Assembly: GCA_037189585.1 (NCBI GenBank)
Contig: JBBCJA010000026.1
Span: forward strand, 62,001 to 126,000
Direction: 5' to 3'
From: JAEXNA01 sp037189585
GTDB taxonomy: Bacteria; Vulcanimicrobiota; Xenobia; Xenobiales; JADMJV01
DNA length: 64,000 nucleotides
Shown: positions 15,431-23,485 of the stretch, piece by piece
Position numbering within the stretch: position 1 is the first letter of the stretch
Layout: every line of letters starts with the position of its first letter
Made by a program: the position numbers and the translations under genes
The notes under the pieces: generated by a model
Database searches by the model: none
What the model was told of the DNA's origin: nothing
What the model saw: the letters and a program-made list of their open reading frames with translations, nothing else

Positions 15431-16639
15431 TTGGGCGTCGCCGGCCTTCACGGCTGGACTCCTGAGGCAGTGTCGCGCGACGAGTTTACCACACTCGAGG
15501 GGTTCCTGGCCTGGGCCGAGAGAACTCCTTCTCTAGCGGACGCTGTCCTCATCAGGCTAGACTTGACCGGCCACGCTTCGGTTTTTGAAAACCGTGATGT
15601 GACCGGTCTTCTTCTGTTGGGCTGTACCAGTGCCAACGATCTTCTGTCCGACCTGAGCCGGCGAGGGGCCTTGAATTTCCCCACCCTTCCGGGTTTGCCG
15701 TACCACCCTTATCGGGGCCACCTTTACACGGTGGAGGAGCTCTTCGACCCTCCCAGTTTCTTAGAGAGAGTGCAGTGTGGAGGGACGACCGCCTATCGGG
15801 AGACCGCTGACGGCAAAATCTACGAGCATTTCTGCAAAGCGGGTAGAAGTCGCCCTAAGGACATTGGAGAGTCGTTAGCGCAGCGACTGCACGATCACTC
15901 CATCACCGACTGTATCGAGAGCCTGATCGCCGGAAAGGCGGTGGTCGGTATCATGGGGGGACACTCCATGCTGCGCAACGACCCCGCCTATCACCGCATC
16001 GCCTATCTGGCTCGCGCATTGTGCCAGGAAGGCTTTTTTCTCATCTCCGGAGGCGGCCCCGGGGCGATGGAGGCCTGCCATCTCGGTGTTCATTTCGTGG
16101 ATCGGTCGGAGAAAGACCTCGAGGTGGCTCTCGCTATGCTCGAGCAAGCGCCAGACTTTCACGCCATCGACGATTGGATCCGGGTGGGTCTGGAGACCAG
16201 AGAGCATTTTCCCGTTCCCGACTCTAAGCGGGCCGTTTCTCTGGGCGTTCCCACCTGGCACTTCGGCCACGAACCGCCCAACGTTTTCGCTTCTCATATC
16301 GGAAAGTATTTTTCCAACTCAGTGCGCGAGGACGGCCTGGTCACCATCGCCGAGCACGGACTGGTTTTCGCCAAAGGTTCGGCCGGCACCATCCAGGAGA
16401 TCTTTCAGGACCAGACTCAGAACTATTATCAGACCGAGGGTCCACCCTCACCGATGATCCTCTTGGGAGAGGACTTCTGGAAATGGCGGCGCCCGATCTA
16501 TCCCCTGCTTTGCTCCATGGCTTCCGGTCGTCCTTACGACAATCACCTCCACATCACCGACAGTAATGAAGCTATCGTGGAGATTCTCAAAGCCTACCGC
16601 GATTCTCGCCAGGTGAGCCCCGACAGCATGCTAGTGTAG
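15431..16639 (+). CDS. LOG-family Rossmann protein, long form
   Basis: A 402-residue protein whose C-terminal 270 residues are a LOG/TIGR00730 (lysine-decarboxylase-like) nucleotide-binding domain. Seen are VVGIMGGHSMLRNDPAY, the glycine motif ISGGGPGAMEA (near 205-215) and KGSAGTIQEIFQDQ (near 314-327), the counterpart of PGGxGTxxE with Lys-Gly-Ser-Ala in place of Pro-Gly-Gly. LOG enzymes hydrolyse nucleotide monophosphates to the base and ribose 5-phosphate; the altered motif makes the same activity uncertain. The N-terminal 140 residues are an extra domain I do not recognise. TTG 15431 is the only start after an in-frame stop at 15392 without truncating the protein, and it has no clear ribosome-binding site. 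Confidence 0.82.
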   Translation: MGVAGLHGWTPEAVSRDEFTTLEGFLAWAERTPSLADAVLIRLDLTGHASVFENRDVTGLLLLGCTSANDLLSDLSRRGALNFPTLPGLPYHPYRGHLYTVEELFDPPSFLERVQCGGTTAYRETADGKIYEHFCKAGRSRPKDIGESLAQRLHDHSITDCIESLIAGKAVVGIMGGHSMLRNDPAYHRIAYLARALCQEGFFLISGGGPGAMEACHLGVHFVDRSEKDLEVALAMLEQAPDFHAIDDWIRVGLETREHFPVPDSKRAVSLGVPTWHFGHEPPNVFASHIGKYFSNSVREDGLVTIAEHGLVFAKGSAGTIQEIFQDQTQNYYQTEGPPSPMILLGEDFWKWRRPIYPLLCSMASGRPYDNHLHITDSNEAIVEILKAYRDSRQVSPDSMLV

Positions 16640-16764
16640 ACCTACATTTCGTACTTCCTCCACGGGCGGTGCCTCCGAGGCACCGCTCACCTCTCTCGGC
16701 GCTCCTAGCGATAACGGCACCTCGAAGTCACATCCTCGCGGAGGAAGTACGAAACATAGGTCTA
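16637..16764. repeat. Palindromic element with 28-bp inverted ends
   Basis: 128 bp bounded by 28-bp inverted repeats (16637-16664 and 16737-16764; 3 mismatches), ends TAGACCTA, core TTTCGTACTTCCTCC. An inner strong hairpin, GCGGTGCC with GGCACCGC, lies at 16666-16686. The left end supplies the TAG stop codon of the LOG-family gene; the right end is 37 bases before aroK. It looks like a small non-autonomous palindromic insertion, unrelated in sequence to the one at 2054. Confidence 0.55.
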
Positions 16765-16800
16765 GAGGGAACAGCTTCGACCGTTGAGAACCCCAGTCAG

Positions 16801-17373
16801 GTGAGTTCACCTCGCAAAAATCTTTACCTCATCGGCTTTATGGGTACCGGCAAGACCACCATTGGGCGCGAGCTTGCCAAGGTGATGGGACGCAAGTTTC
16901 TCGATACCGACCATGTGCTCGAGGATCGGTTTGGAAAGACGGTTAACGAGATTTTCGCCGACGAGGGCGAGGCGGTCTTTCGCGCCGCTGAACAGGCTCT
17001 CTCCTTGGAGTTGGCGGCCTCGGAGAACAAAGTGGTGGCGACGGGTGGGGGAACCGTGGTGGACCCGGTCAACTTCGAAGCTTTCGCAAAAAGCGGCTTG
17101 CTTCTGCGCCTCTACACTCGCGAGGGAAACCTGATCGGACGGCTCCATCGAACGGCTAAGCGGCCACTTCTTCTAGGGGAGAGCCCGGAAGAGGTCACCG
17201 AGAAGATCAAGCGTTTGATGGCCGAGCGCGAAGTTGTGTACAACCGGGTCAACCTACGTCTCGACACCACCGACCTCACACCTCTGGTGGCCGCCCGGAA
17301 GGTGCACGATTTTCTTCGGTCTCGACCCGAACTCTTCAGTCAGAGTCCTGATGTTCCGATCGAACTACGCTGA
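16801..17373 (+). CDS. aroK: Shikimate kinase
   Basis: Phosphorylates shikimate at the 3-hydroxyl in the fifth step of the chorismate pathway. Of 190 residues from GTG 16801, the Walker A loop GFMGTGKTT is at 12-20, followed by the shikimate-binding FLDTDHVLEDR, the ATGGGTVVD loop and the lid AKRPLL. All conserved residues are seen. Reading frame is open upstream to 16669, but that part lies inside the palindromic element and is not kinase-like, so GTG 16801 is preferred. Its last 38 bases overlap, convergently, the end of aroE on the other strand, an uncommon arrangement for two genes of one pathway. Confidence 0.93.
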   Translation: MSSPRKNLYLIGFMGTGKTTIGRELAKVMGRKFLDTDHVLEDRFGKTVNEIFADEGEAVFRAAEQALSLELAASENKVVATGGGTVVDPVNFEAFAKSGLLLRLYTREGNLIGRLHRTAKRPLLLGESPEEVTEKIKRLMAEREVVYNRVNLRLDTTDLTPLVAARKVHDFLRSRPELFSQSPDVPIELR

Positions 17374-18226
17374 CTCTTTGGCGCGCGGTTTTCATCATCA
17401 GCTCCGCAGGGATCTCCTGGAGCGGTCGATCTAGCCACAGAGCCAGACTCTCGGCGGCTTGATAGACCAGCATCGCTAGCCCATCCTGAACCTTGCCGCC
17501 CAGAGCTTTGACGGCTTTCCCCAGCGGCGTCTCCTTGCCGTAGATCAGCTCACTGAGCACGGCACCAGCGGGCCAGCGGTCGGGAAGGGTGAGAGGAGAG
17601 GAGCCTCCGTCGAGTCCGGCGGAGGTGGTCTGGACAACCAGACAGTCAGGTTTCAGCTGCTCGGGAAAGCTCTCTAGTGGCCGGACGTAACAGCGAGTCA
17701 GAGCATAGGGAAGAAATTCGCGGACCAAAGTCTCCGCTCGTTCCAAGGTTCGATTGAGCACGACGATCTCTGGGACTTTGTTCCGCGCGAGGGTATAAAC
17801 CACCGCTCGGGCCGCGCCCCCGGCTCCCACCACCACTGCTTTCTCGGGGACTGTTCGGCCCAGGATGTCCGTCAGGCCGCGCCACCAGCCAGACCCGTCG
17901 GTGTTGTCGCCGAGGATGCGCCCCTGCGAAAAGTGGAGAACATTGCAGGCGCCGATGGCTTCAGCTCGGGGGGTTCTCTGATGGCAGATTCGAAAGGCTG
18001 CCTCTTTGTGAGGAACAGTCACGTTGGCGCCTATGGCACCCAGTGCGACGAGACCGTGCACCGCGGATTCGAAGTCTTCGACGGATACGTCGGCCGCCTG
18101 ATAGATGATCGCTTGATTCAGATGTCGCAGGGCGGCGTTTTGGATCAAGGGGGACATAGAGTGTCGAACCGGATGGCCCAGGAGCCAGAGAGTTCGCAGG
18201 TCGGCGCGAGAGAGAATGTTCTCCAT
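17336..18226 (-). CDS. aroE: Shikimate dehydrogenase
   Basis: NADPH-dependent reduction of 3-dehydroshikimate to shikimate. A 296-residue protein, slightly long for the family. The shikimate-binding SMSPLIQNAAL is near 23-33, catalytic Lys74 in NVTVPHKE and Asp110 in DNTDGSGW. The NADP-binding loop is VVGAGGAARAVVYTL, and VLNRTLERA follows strand 2. The C-terminus continues past the usual end with a polar tail (QRVSVVRSEHQDSD). It follows aroA by 6 bases in a dapA-aroA-aroE operon and overlaps aroK tail to tail. Confidence 0.93.
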   Translation of the reverse strand: MENILSRADLRTLWLLGHPVRHSMSPLIQNAALRHLNQAIIYQAADVSVEDFESAVHGLVALGAIGANVTVPHKEAAFRICHQRTPRAEAIGACNVLHFSQGRILGDNTDGSGWWRGLTDILGRTVPEKAVVVGAGGAARAVVYTLARNKVPEIVVLNRTLERAETLVREFLPYALTRCYVRPLESFPEQLKPDCLVVQTTSAGLDGGSSPLTLPDRWPAGAVLSELIYGKETPLGKAVKALGGKVQDGLAMLVYQAAESLALWLDRPLQEIPAELMMKTARQRVSVVRSEHQDSD

Positions 18227-18232
18227 GAGTGG

Positions 18233-19531
18233 CTATTCGGAGCGGTCGACCTTGCCTGGGTAGACGTCCCAGAACTCAGGAAAAGAGATAGATGCCCAGC
18301 CGGAATTAAGGAGTGTCGTGTTCCCTTCGGCGATGAGCGCGGCCACCGCCCAGCTCATCTCCAGACGATGATCATGATGGCATTCCATGGCCGCGCCTTT
18401 GAGTCGGCAAGGCCCGTGTACGGAGAAACCGTCATGCTGCTCGGAGATGCGGGCGCCCATCTTGGAAAGTTCTCCCACCACGCTACCGATGCGATCGCTT
18501 TCCTTGACGCGAAGCTCCTCGGCGCCGTGAACCACCGTGGTCCCCTCGGCCGCGGTGGCGACCACGGCTAAGAGCGGAAACTCGTCGATGGCGCTGGGAA
18601 CCTCCTCAGACTCCACGGTGGTGGCGGTCAGACGGCTACTGCCAGCCTCAATCACACCGACCGGTTCCCCCATTCTCTCCTCCACCGGAGTGATGGAAAG
18701 ATCCGCTCCCATACGTTGGAGAATCTTGAAGAATCCCAACCGCGTGGGGTTGAGGCAGACGCCCTCCAGGCGAACCCGGCTGTGCTGACCCAAAATGGCG
18801 GCGGCAACCAGGAAGGCAGCCGATGAGGGATCGCCCGGAACGGTATAGCTGAAACCGTCCCAGCCGAATGGACCGGCCGGTAGATAGACCTCCAGACCAC
18901 GGCTTTCCAGGGGAACTCCCAGGCCGCGGAGCATCATCTCGGTGTGGTCGCGGGTGAAGCCTTTTTCGGTCAGTCGAACCTCGACTCCAGAGCCTAAACC
19001 GGCCAGGAGCAGACAGCTCTTCACCTGGGCCGAGGCCACCTCGGGAGCCCCCTGGTAGGGGCGTGGATCTCCACCGCGCAAAACCACCGGAGCGAAGCGG
19101 TCGCCCCCTCGCGCCATGACCTGGGTTCCCATGCTGGCCAGGGGGCTCAGCACGCGGCTCTGCGGTCTTTTGCGCAGTGAGGCGTCGCCGTCGAGAATGG
19201 TGAAGATCGGGTAGGCGGCGACCAGGCCGCTCAAAAGGCGAAGCGAGGTGCCGGAGTTACCGCAGTCGAGCGGGCCGTCGGGCTCGCTCGGGCCTTTCTC
19301 GCCCCAGCCTTCCACGGTGGCGCGACCCTGCCCGTGGACGGTGACACCGGCACCCAAGGCGCGAAGGCAAGAGGCGGTACTCATCACGTCGGCTCCGCTC
19401 GAGAGTCCGGAGAGCTCGGTGATGCCTCGGGCCATGGCGCCGAAGATCAGCGCGCGATGGGACAGGCTCTTGTCCCCGTGAAGGGTCAAAGTTCGCTGCC
19501 AGGTGGCGCCTCCCGAGAGGGTCAGACTCAT
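18233..19531 (-). CDS. aroA: EPSP synthase (3-phosphoshikimate 1-carboxyvinyltransferase)
   Basis: Joins phosphoenolpyruvate to shikimate 3-phosphate. Of 432 residues, the S3P/PEP-binding start is GDKSLSHRALIFGAMA (Lys21, Ser22, Arg26), then DCGNSGTSLRLLSG, SAQVKSCLLLAGL and VPGDPSSAAFLVAAA; the Asp/Glu catalytic region reads AIDEFPLLAVVA, with ELRVKESDRI following. All signature regions are present. ATG 19531 overlaps the dapA stop (ATGA), and aroE follows 6 bases after the stop, showing an operon that mixes aromatic and lysine synthesis. Confidence 0.94.
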   Translation of the reverse strand: MSLTLSGGATWQRTLTLHGDKSLSHRALIFGAMARGITELSGLSSGADVMSTASCLRALGAGVTVHGQGRATVEGWGEKGPSEPDGPLDCGNSGTSLRLLSGLVAAYPIFTILDGDASLRKRPQSRVLSPLASMGTQVMARGGDRFAPVVLRGGDPRPYQGAPEVASAQVKSCLLLAGLGSGVEVRLTEKGFTRDHTEMMLRGLGVPLESRGLEVYLPAGPFGWDGFSYTVPGDPSSAAFLVAAAILGQHSRVRLEGVCLNPTRLGFFKILQRMGADLSITPVEERMGEPVGVIEAGSSRLTATTVESEEVPSAIDEFPLLAVVATAAEGTTVVHGAEELRVKESDRIGSVVGELSKMGARISEQHDGFSVHGPCRLKGAAMECHHDHRLEMSWAVAALIAEGNTTLLNSGWASISFPEFWDVYPGKVDRSE

Positions 19532-20424
19532 CCCAAGAGACCAACCTGCCGCATGATGGCCGCCACCGTCTCTTCCTGTTCCGGGGTCGCCTCCCAGAGA
19601 GGTTGGCGGACCGGACCCGCGGGGCGTCCCAGAAGTTTGAGGGCGATTTTGACCGGGACCGGGCTAGAGGTGATGAAGAGCCCCTCGAAGAGAGGGAAGA
19701 GTCGTTGATGGATGGCGGCGGCCTCGGCGACTTTGCCCGCGGCGAAGGCCATCAACATCTCCTTGATCTGGCGTCCGGCAACGTGCCCCGCGACCGAGAC
19801 CACGCCCACGCCGCCCACCGCCAACTGGGGAAGTGTCTGGCTGTCGTCACCCGAGTAGGTGTCGAAAGTTTTCCGCTTCTCGGTTCCGAGGCGGGCGATC
19901 AGACGGCTGACCGGGTCGATGGGTAGGCTCTGCTTGACCGCCACTACCCGCTCGAGTCCAGCCAGCTCTTCCAGAACTTCCACCGGGATCTCTACCGCGC
20001 TTCGCCCCGGGATGTTGTAAAGCATGATGGGAAGTTTGGTGGCGTCATGAATGGCGCGAAAATGCTCCAGCATACCCTTGCCGGAGGGTTTGTTGTAGTA
20101 AGGGGCGACGAGCAAAAGCCCATCCGCACCCGCTTCCTGGGCTTTGAGCGAGAGCTCGATGGTAGACCGGGTGCAGTAAGAGCCGGTCCCAGCGATCACG
20201 GGAACATCGGCGCCCACAGCTTTCTTTACGGTCTTCCACAGCTCGACCTTCTCTTGACTGTTGAGAGTCGGGGCTTCCCCGGTGGTCCCGCAGATGACCA
20301 GACCGTCATTGCCGTCCTCCACCAGTTGGCGGGCCAGGGTCTGGACTCCCTCGAAGTCTACCTCGCCATTCGAGTGAAAGGGCGTGACCATCGCCGTTAA
20401 AAGTTGGCCGAAACGACCGCTCAT
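19528..20424 (-). CDS. dapA: 4-hydroxy-tetrahydrodipicolinate synthase
   Basis: Condenses pyruvate with aspartate semialdehyde, the first committed step of the diaminopimelate/lysine pathway. 298 residues from ATG 20424, which has GGAGGTG 6 bases upstream. Active-site residues match the family: Thr47-Thr48 in CGTTGEAPT, Tyr136 in LYNIPGR and the Schiff-base Lys164 in VAVKQ. The lysine follows VVAVK rather than the frequent ..GIKEAS context (here KQSLPID), a modest deviation. First gene of the dapA-aroA-aroE operon. Confidence 0.93.
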   Translation of the reverse strand: MSGRFGQLLTAMVTPFHSNGEVDFEGVQTLARQLVEDGNDGLVICGTTGEAPTLNSQEKVELWKTVKKAVGADVPVIAGTGSYCTRSTIELSLKAQEAGADGLLLVAPYYNKPSGKGMLEHFRAIHDATKLPIMLYNIPGRSAVEIPVEVLEELAGLERVVAVKQSLPIDPVSRLIARLGTEKRKTFDTYSGDDSQTLPQLAVGGVGVVSVAGHVAGRQIKEMLMAFAAGKVAEAAAIHQRLFPLFEGLFITSSPVPVKIALKLLGRPAGPVRQPLWEATPEQEETVAAIMRQVGLLG

Positions 20425-20521
20425 CGGAACACCTCCAAGAATTAGGAAAATCTGCCGGGCCGTTTCGCCTTCACGATGGCCATTCCCCCAATCCGGCGAG
20501 CCCAACATTGAGCGAACCTAC

Positions 20522-21163
20522 TCAGAAGGTCGCCCGCGAAAGTTCGAGGGATTGGAACTCAGAGATACGATCCCGACACCAAGCCTTCAGCCCGTCTCGC
20601 ACAGCGTCGTTGGCCGCGGGGGTGGCGGATGAGCCCCAGACTATGATGAGATAGGAGTCGGTGGAAGGGTCGACTTTGCTTCGTTGGGCATCTTTGACCG
20701 GACCGCCCGTGGGGCCGGAAGCGTCGGCGAGAAGCAGAAGACCTTTGAGGCTGAGCACTTGACCGGAGGGGTTGAAGACGTACTCTTCTCCCGGCTGTCC
20801 AACGCGGATCTCCAGGGGAGCCTGAAGCTTCACCGCGTCGAGAACCGAGACGGGAAGGCCGCTCTGAAGGCTGAGCAGGTTGCAATGATCGACCAAGGGT
20901 GAGATCGTGGGCCAACGACCGTCCTCGACCGCTTTGGCCAGCGATTCCGAGGCGGGACGACCGCGACCCGAGGGCTTGTGGCCACCCCAGCGCAAAAGCG
21001 CGCGCACGGCGGACTTGACCGACTCATCGACAGGGGATGATGAAGGGGCGGAGGGCTCTCCGTCCGTGGAGAAATGGCCACGCACCAGGAAGGCCTGTAC
21101 GGCTAGCTCTTCAGGGAGGTGGGGATGGAGAGTGATGGATTCGAAAATCGCCTGTGAAGACAC
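20522..21163 (-). CDS. B3/B4 tRNA-binding-domain protein
   Basis: A 213-residue stand-alone protein resembling the B3/B4 (editing-type) domain of phenylalanyl-tRNA synthetase beta chain. The recognisable core is VDHCNLLSLQSGLPVSVLDA, followed by a strand series with PGEEYVFNPSGQVLSLKG, LLLLADASGPTGGPVKDA and a Thr-x-Ser segment near PSTDSYLIIVWG. Free-standing B3/B4 proteins are common and may act on amino acids or mischarged tRNA, but their substrate is generally unknown. It is on the same strand as, and 97 bases upstream of, dapA's start, and ends the short PilZ-B3/B4 pair (4-base gap). Confidence 0.82.
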   Translation of the reverse strand: MSSQAIFESITLHPHLPEELAVQAFLVRGHFSTDGEPSAPSSSPVDESVKSAVRALLRWGGHKPSGRGRPASESLAKAVEDGRWPTISPLVDHCNLLSLQSGLPVSVLDAVKLQAPLEIRVGQPGEEYVFNPSGQVLSLKGLLLLADASGPTGGPVKDAQRSKVDPSTDSYLIIVWGSSATPAANDAVRDGLKAWCRDRISEFQSLELSRATF

Positions 21164-21167
21164 GCGG

Positions 21168-21563
21168 CTAGTTTCGAATCACCTCGACCAAATCCCCCAC
21201 GCGAACGCCCTGGGCCGCGAGAACTTCACCAACCCAGCTGTTGACGATGTCGTGCAGGCGTCCACAGAACTGGACACCTACTCGAGAGCCGTCGTCCCAC
21301 CGGACCTGGGCCTTCACCGGGGTGAACCCGTGAATCCCCACGGTCACCGTGCGACCCAGGGGCAGAGGTGCGCTCACAGTGTTGCGATGAAATCCCAAAC
21401 CTAACAAGGAGAGATCGATCGCCTCGATCGATTCCGTCTTTTCATGTTCGAGCTCCAGGTCGAGCAGACACTCCACCCGCGAGAAGACTCGCTTCTCGCT
21501 CGCTAAACTTTCAGAGCGCGTGTTCTGAGGAACACGGCGCCGAGTTCCGCGTCTCAATGCCAT
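21168..21563 (-). CDS. PilZ domain protein
   Basis: A 131-residue cyclic-di-GMP receptor-type protein. Both PilZ signature elements are intact: RxxxR at 25-29 (RVFSR) and DxSxxG at 50-55 (DLSLLG). The rest is the expected six-stranded barrel (GRTVTVGIHG, KAQVRWDDGSRVGVQF) with an extra C-terminal helix and strand. The first 20 residues are Arg-rich and probably disordered. It would respond to cyclic di-GMP made by proteins such as the GGEEF protein at 12318. The B3/B4 gene follows 4 bases later. Confidence 0.85.
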   Translation of the reverse strand: MALRRGTRRRVPQNTRSESLASEKRVFSRVECLLDLELEHEKTESIEAIDLSLLGLGFHRNTVSAPLPLGRTVTVGIHGFTPVKAQVRWDDGSRVGVQFCGRLHDIVNSWVGEVLAAQGVRVGDLVEVIRN

Positions 21564-21667
21564 AACGATATCCCATATATTTTTTCATGAATGATTTAGG
21601 GGTGGTGTTTATGGCTTTGTTTGAGAACCCCTTGTTTCCTTCGTTTGCCTTTTGAAAATACTTGGAC

Positions 21668-22729
21668 TTAATTTTTAGCCAAAGCCTCTGTCAGTAGTTT
21701 GTCGGCAAGCCCCAAGCTGACTCCGGCAGCCAGTCCGACTCCGGCTCCGATGACGCCTCCCGCTAAGGCTCCGGTGATTCTTCCGTAGCGTCGTGATTCG
21801 AAGGTTTTCTGGGCGGTCTGCATCTTGACCGTGCCGTCGTTGTTGTAGACCGGAACCTGCCTGTTCACCGGCACGGTTTCCGCGCGCCCTCTTCCATTGC
21901 TCGGGCCGATCCGCCAGAAGCTGTTCGGTTCGTAGTAGCCTTCGGGAATGTGGCCGATGGTGCGGTCAGTGGTAACCGGGACCTGCCAGCTGCGAGTGTT
22001 GACCTGGTTGGCGGCGGTCTCGACGCCTCCCGCCTGGATACCGAGGTAGATACCGACTCCGGCCCCGACCGCCGTGCCGCCGATGGCATAAGCTCCCATT
22101 CTGGTCTCCAGGGCGGATTCGCGATCCTTTGTTTCCTCACTCGGAGGCTTCCCCTGGTCGGAGGCTTCTTTGGGTAGATCAGCGATCGCGGTCGAAACCT
22201 CTATTGGAGTTTTAGAATCCTTGTCCAGACTATTGACGAGGAGGGAAACTCCCAGGCCCGCGGCGACACCGACAAGTCCACCGGCCAAGCCTCCCAAAAG
22301 TGCTCCAGAGATGGGGGTGAGAGGGTTGGAATTCTTAAACTGTGGCTCCTCGTAGGTGCCCACGACTCGTTCCCTGACATTGGGAGAATAGTTGTGCCAC
22401 CAGCCTCGGGTTTTGGTGTCGTAGTCGACGCAACTCCCCTCTTTTCGCTCGACACAATACCTTTCGCGATCCGCTGTGGTATGGTGACTATAGCCGGTCA
22501 GCTCAGGCTCGACGATGTCTCGCTCCACCCGGACTTCTTTCACCGAGTTGTTGGCCTGAGCTTCGAAGCCTTTGATGGTTCCGATGGTGGCGCCCGCGAC
22601 CACGCCGACGGTACCGCCGATCACAGCGTAGTCTCTGGTTCTGGAATGGCGCGAAGGTGTGCTGAAGTCGTTTCCTCCGCGAATTAACCTGCCCACTCCG
22701 CGGGTGGCGTCTTTGATCGTGCCGAGCAT
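21668..22729 (-). CDS. Glycine-zipper membrane protein
   Basis: A 353-residue protein with three hydrophobic Gly/Ala-rich zipper segments (IGGTVGVVAGATIGTIKG; ISGALLGGLAGGLVGVAAG; GALAGGVIGAGVGLAAG), separated by polar domains with several Tyr/Arg motifs and a Cys pair region (RYCVERKEGSCVDY). Glycine zippers pack helices closely, as in pore-forming or membrane-inserting proteins. There is no signal peptide. ATG 22729 has GGAGAG 6 bases before it, which fixes the start over 22750. It has a paralogous-looking neighbour at 22919 and a direct-repeat promoter at 22817. Function unknown. Confidence 0.65.
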   Translation of the reverse strand: MLGTIKDATRGVGRLIRGGNDFSTPSRHSRTRDYAVIGGTVGVVAGATIGTIKGFEAQANNSVKEVRVERDIVEPELTGYSHHTTADRERYCVERKEGSCVDYDTKTRGWWHNYSPNVRERVVGTYEEPQFKNSNPLTPISGALLGGLAGGLVGVAAGLGVSLLVNSLDKDSKTPIEVSTAIADLPKEASDQGKPPSEETKDRESALETRMGAYAIGGTAVGAGVGIYLGIQAGGVETAANQVNTRSWQVPVTTDRTIGHIPEGYYEPNSFWRIGPSNGRGRAETVPVNRQVPVYNNDGTVKMQTAQKTFESRRYGRITGALAGGVIGAGVGLAAGVSLGLADKLLTEALAKN

Positions 22730-22816
22730 TTTTTTCTCTCCTACAAACAATGTGCACCCCGGAGGGCACGTAGTACGAGAGTGAAGGCATAAGGTGAATC
22801 TTCTCTATTTCGCTTC

Positions 22817-22849
22817 AGTATGAAAGAGAGTTCTGAAAGTAGCCTGAAA
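22817..22849 (-). promoter_or_regulatory. Promoter with 11-bp direct repeats (glycine-zipper 1)
   Basis: On the minus strand: TTTCAG (22849-22844), 5 bases, TTTCAG (22838-22833), 10 bases, CATACT (22822-22817). It overlaps the T-tract of the terminator of the upstream gene. The layout matches other promoters in this window. Confidence 0.4.
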
Positions 22850-22876
22850 AAAGAAAAGCGGGCCATCTCGGCCCGC
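22847..22876 (-). terminator. Intrinsic terminator
   Basis: On the minus strand: GCGGGCC, loop GAGAT, GGCCCGC, then TTTTCTTTTTT. It follows the glycine-zipper gene at 22919. Confidence 0.85.
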
Positions 22877-22918
22877 CTCCGGCATAACTATCTTCTGATG
22901 TGACGTTCGAGAAACGGT

Positions 22919-23419
22919 CTAGTCGGCTAGGATGTTGGTTGCCGCGCCGGTCAGTCCGAAGGCGGCGGCGCCTCCCACCAGAGCCAGAGCTCCGCCCACG
23001 ATCGGATTTCCACCCAGCATGGTCGAGGCGCCTCCAGCGATTCCGCCGAGAACGAGCCCGGTGGCAGCCATCGGTGCCGTTTTGTTGCTTCCGCCGAGGG
23101 AGCCGAGGTCCGCCATGATGCCCAGGCAGCCGAGTCCGATCGCGCCAGCCACTCCGCCAATACCTGCGGCGGCAGCTCCAGCCGCCAACCCGACGTTAGT
23201 GCCGGCGTACCAACCGAGAGCACCGGCACCCGCGGCGGCGGCTCCCGCGAGAATCCACTTCCCTGCTTTGAGAGGGGAGGGGGTCTGTGACTTTAAGCTG
23301 GGCTCGAATGATTCGCTAGGTACGGACTGAGCGACCTCTACCGAGGGCTGGGGAGCCGAGGCGGCTTGTAGGTTTGGTCGGGCCGAGATGGTGGGTGAAT
23401 AAGCTGTGGTGATATTCAA
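22919..23419 (-). CDS. Gly/Ala-rich membrane protein
   Basis: A 166-residue protein: a polar, Ser/Pro-rich N-terminal part without signal peptide (MNITTAYSPTISARPN), then three or four hydrophobic Gly/Ala-rich helices from about residue 50 to the end (AGAAAAGAGALGWYAG, GLAAGAAAAGIGGVAGAIG, LGGIAGGASTMLGG). TTG at 23419 is chosen because GGAGG lies 8 bases upstream, while the longer ORF start (23449) overlaps the predicted -10 box. It probably inserts in a membrane, as does the other glycine-zipper protein. Function unknown. It has its own promoter and terminator. Confidence 0.65.
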   Translation of the reverse strand: MNITTAYSPTISARPNLQAASAPQPSVEVAQSVPSESFEPSLKSQTPSPLKAGKWILAGAAAAGAGALGWYAGTNVGLAAGAAAAGIGGVAGAIGLGCLGIMADLGSLGGSNKTAPMAATGLVLGGIAGGASTMLGGNPIVGGALALVGGAAAFGLTGAATNILAD

Positions 23420-23448
23420 GGATTTATCCTCCGTTATTTTCTCCACCA

Positions 23449-23480
23449 ATCTTACAACCCGACTGTCACGACAGCGTTAA
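23449..23480 (-). promoter_or_regulatory. Promoter with 11-bp direct repeats (glycine-zipper 2)
   Basis: On the minus strand: TTAACG (23480-23475), 5 bases, GTGACA (23469-23464), 9 bases, TAAGAT (23454-23449). The start TTG 23419 lies 29 bases after the -10. Same layout as at 59947. Confidence 0.5.
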
Positions 23481-23485
23481 ACGGC

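Noticed and set aside
16669..16800. N-terminal extension of shikimate kinase from 16669
   Set aside because: The extra residues are encoded inside the palindromic element and do not resemble the kinase family.
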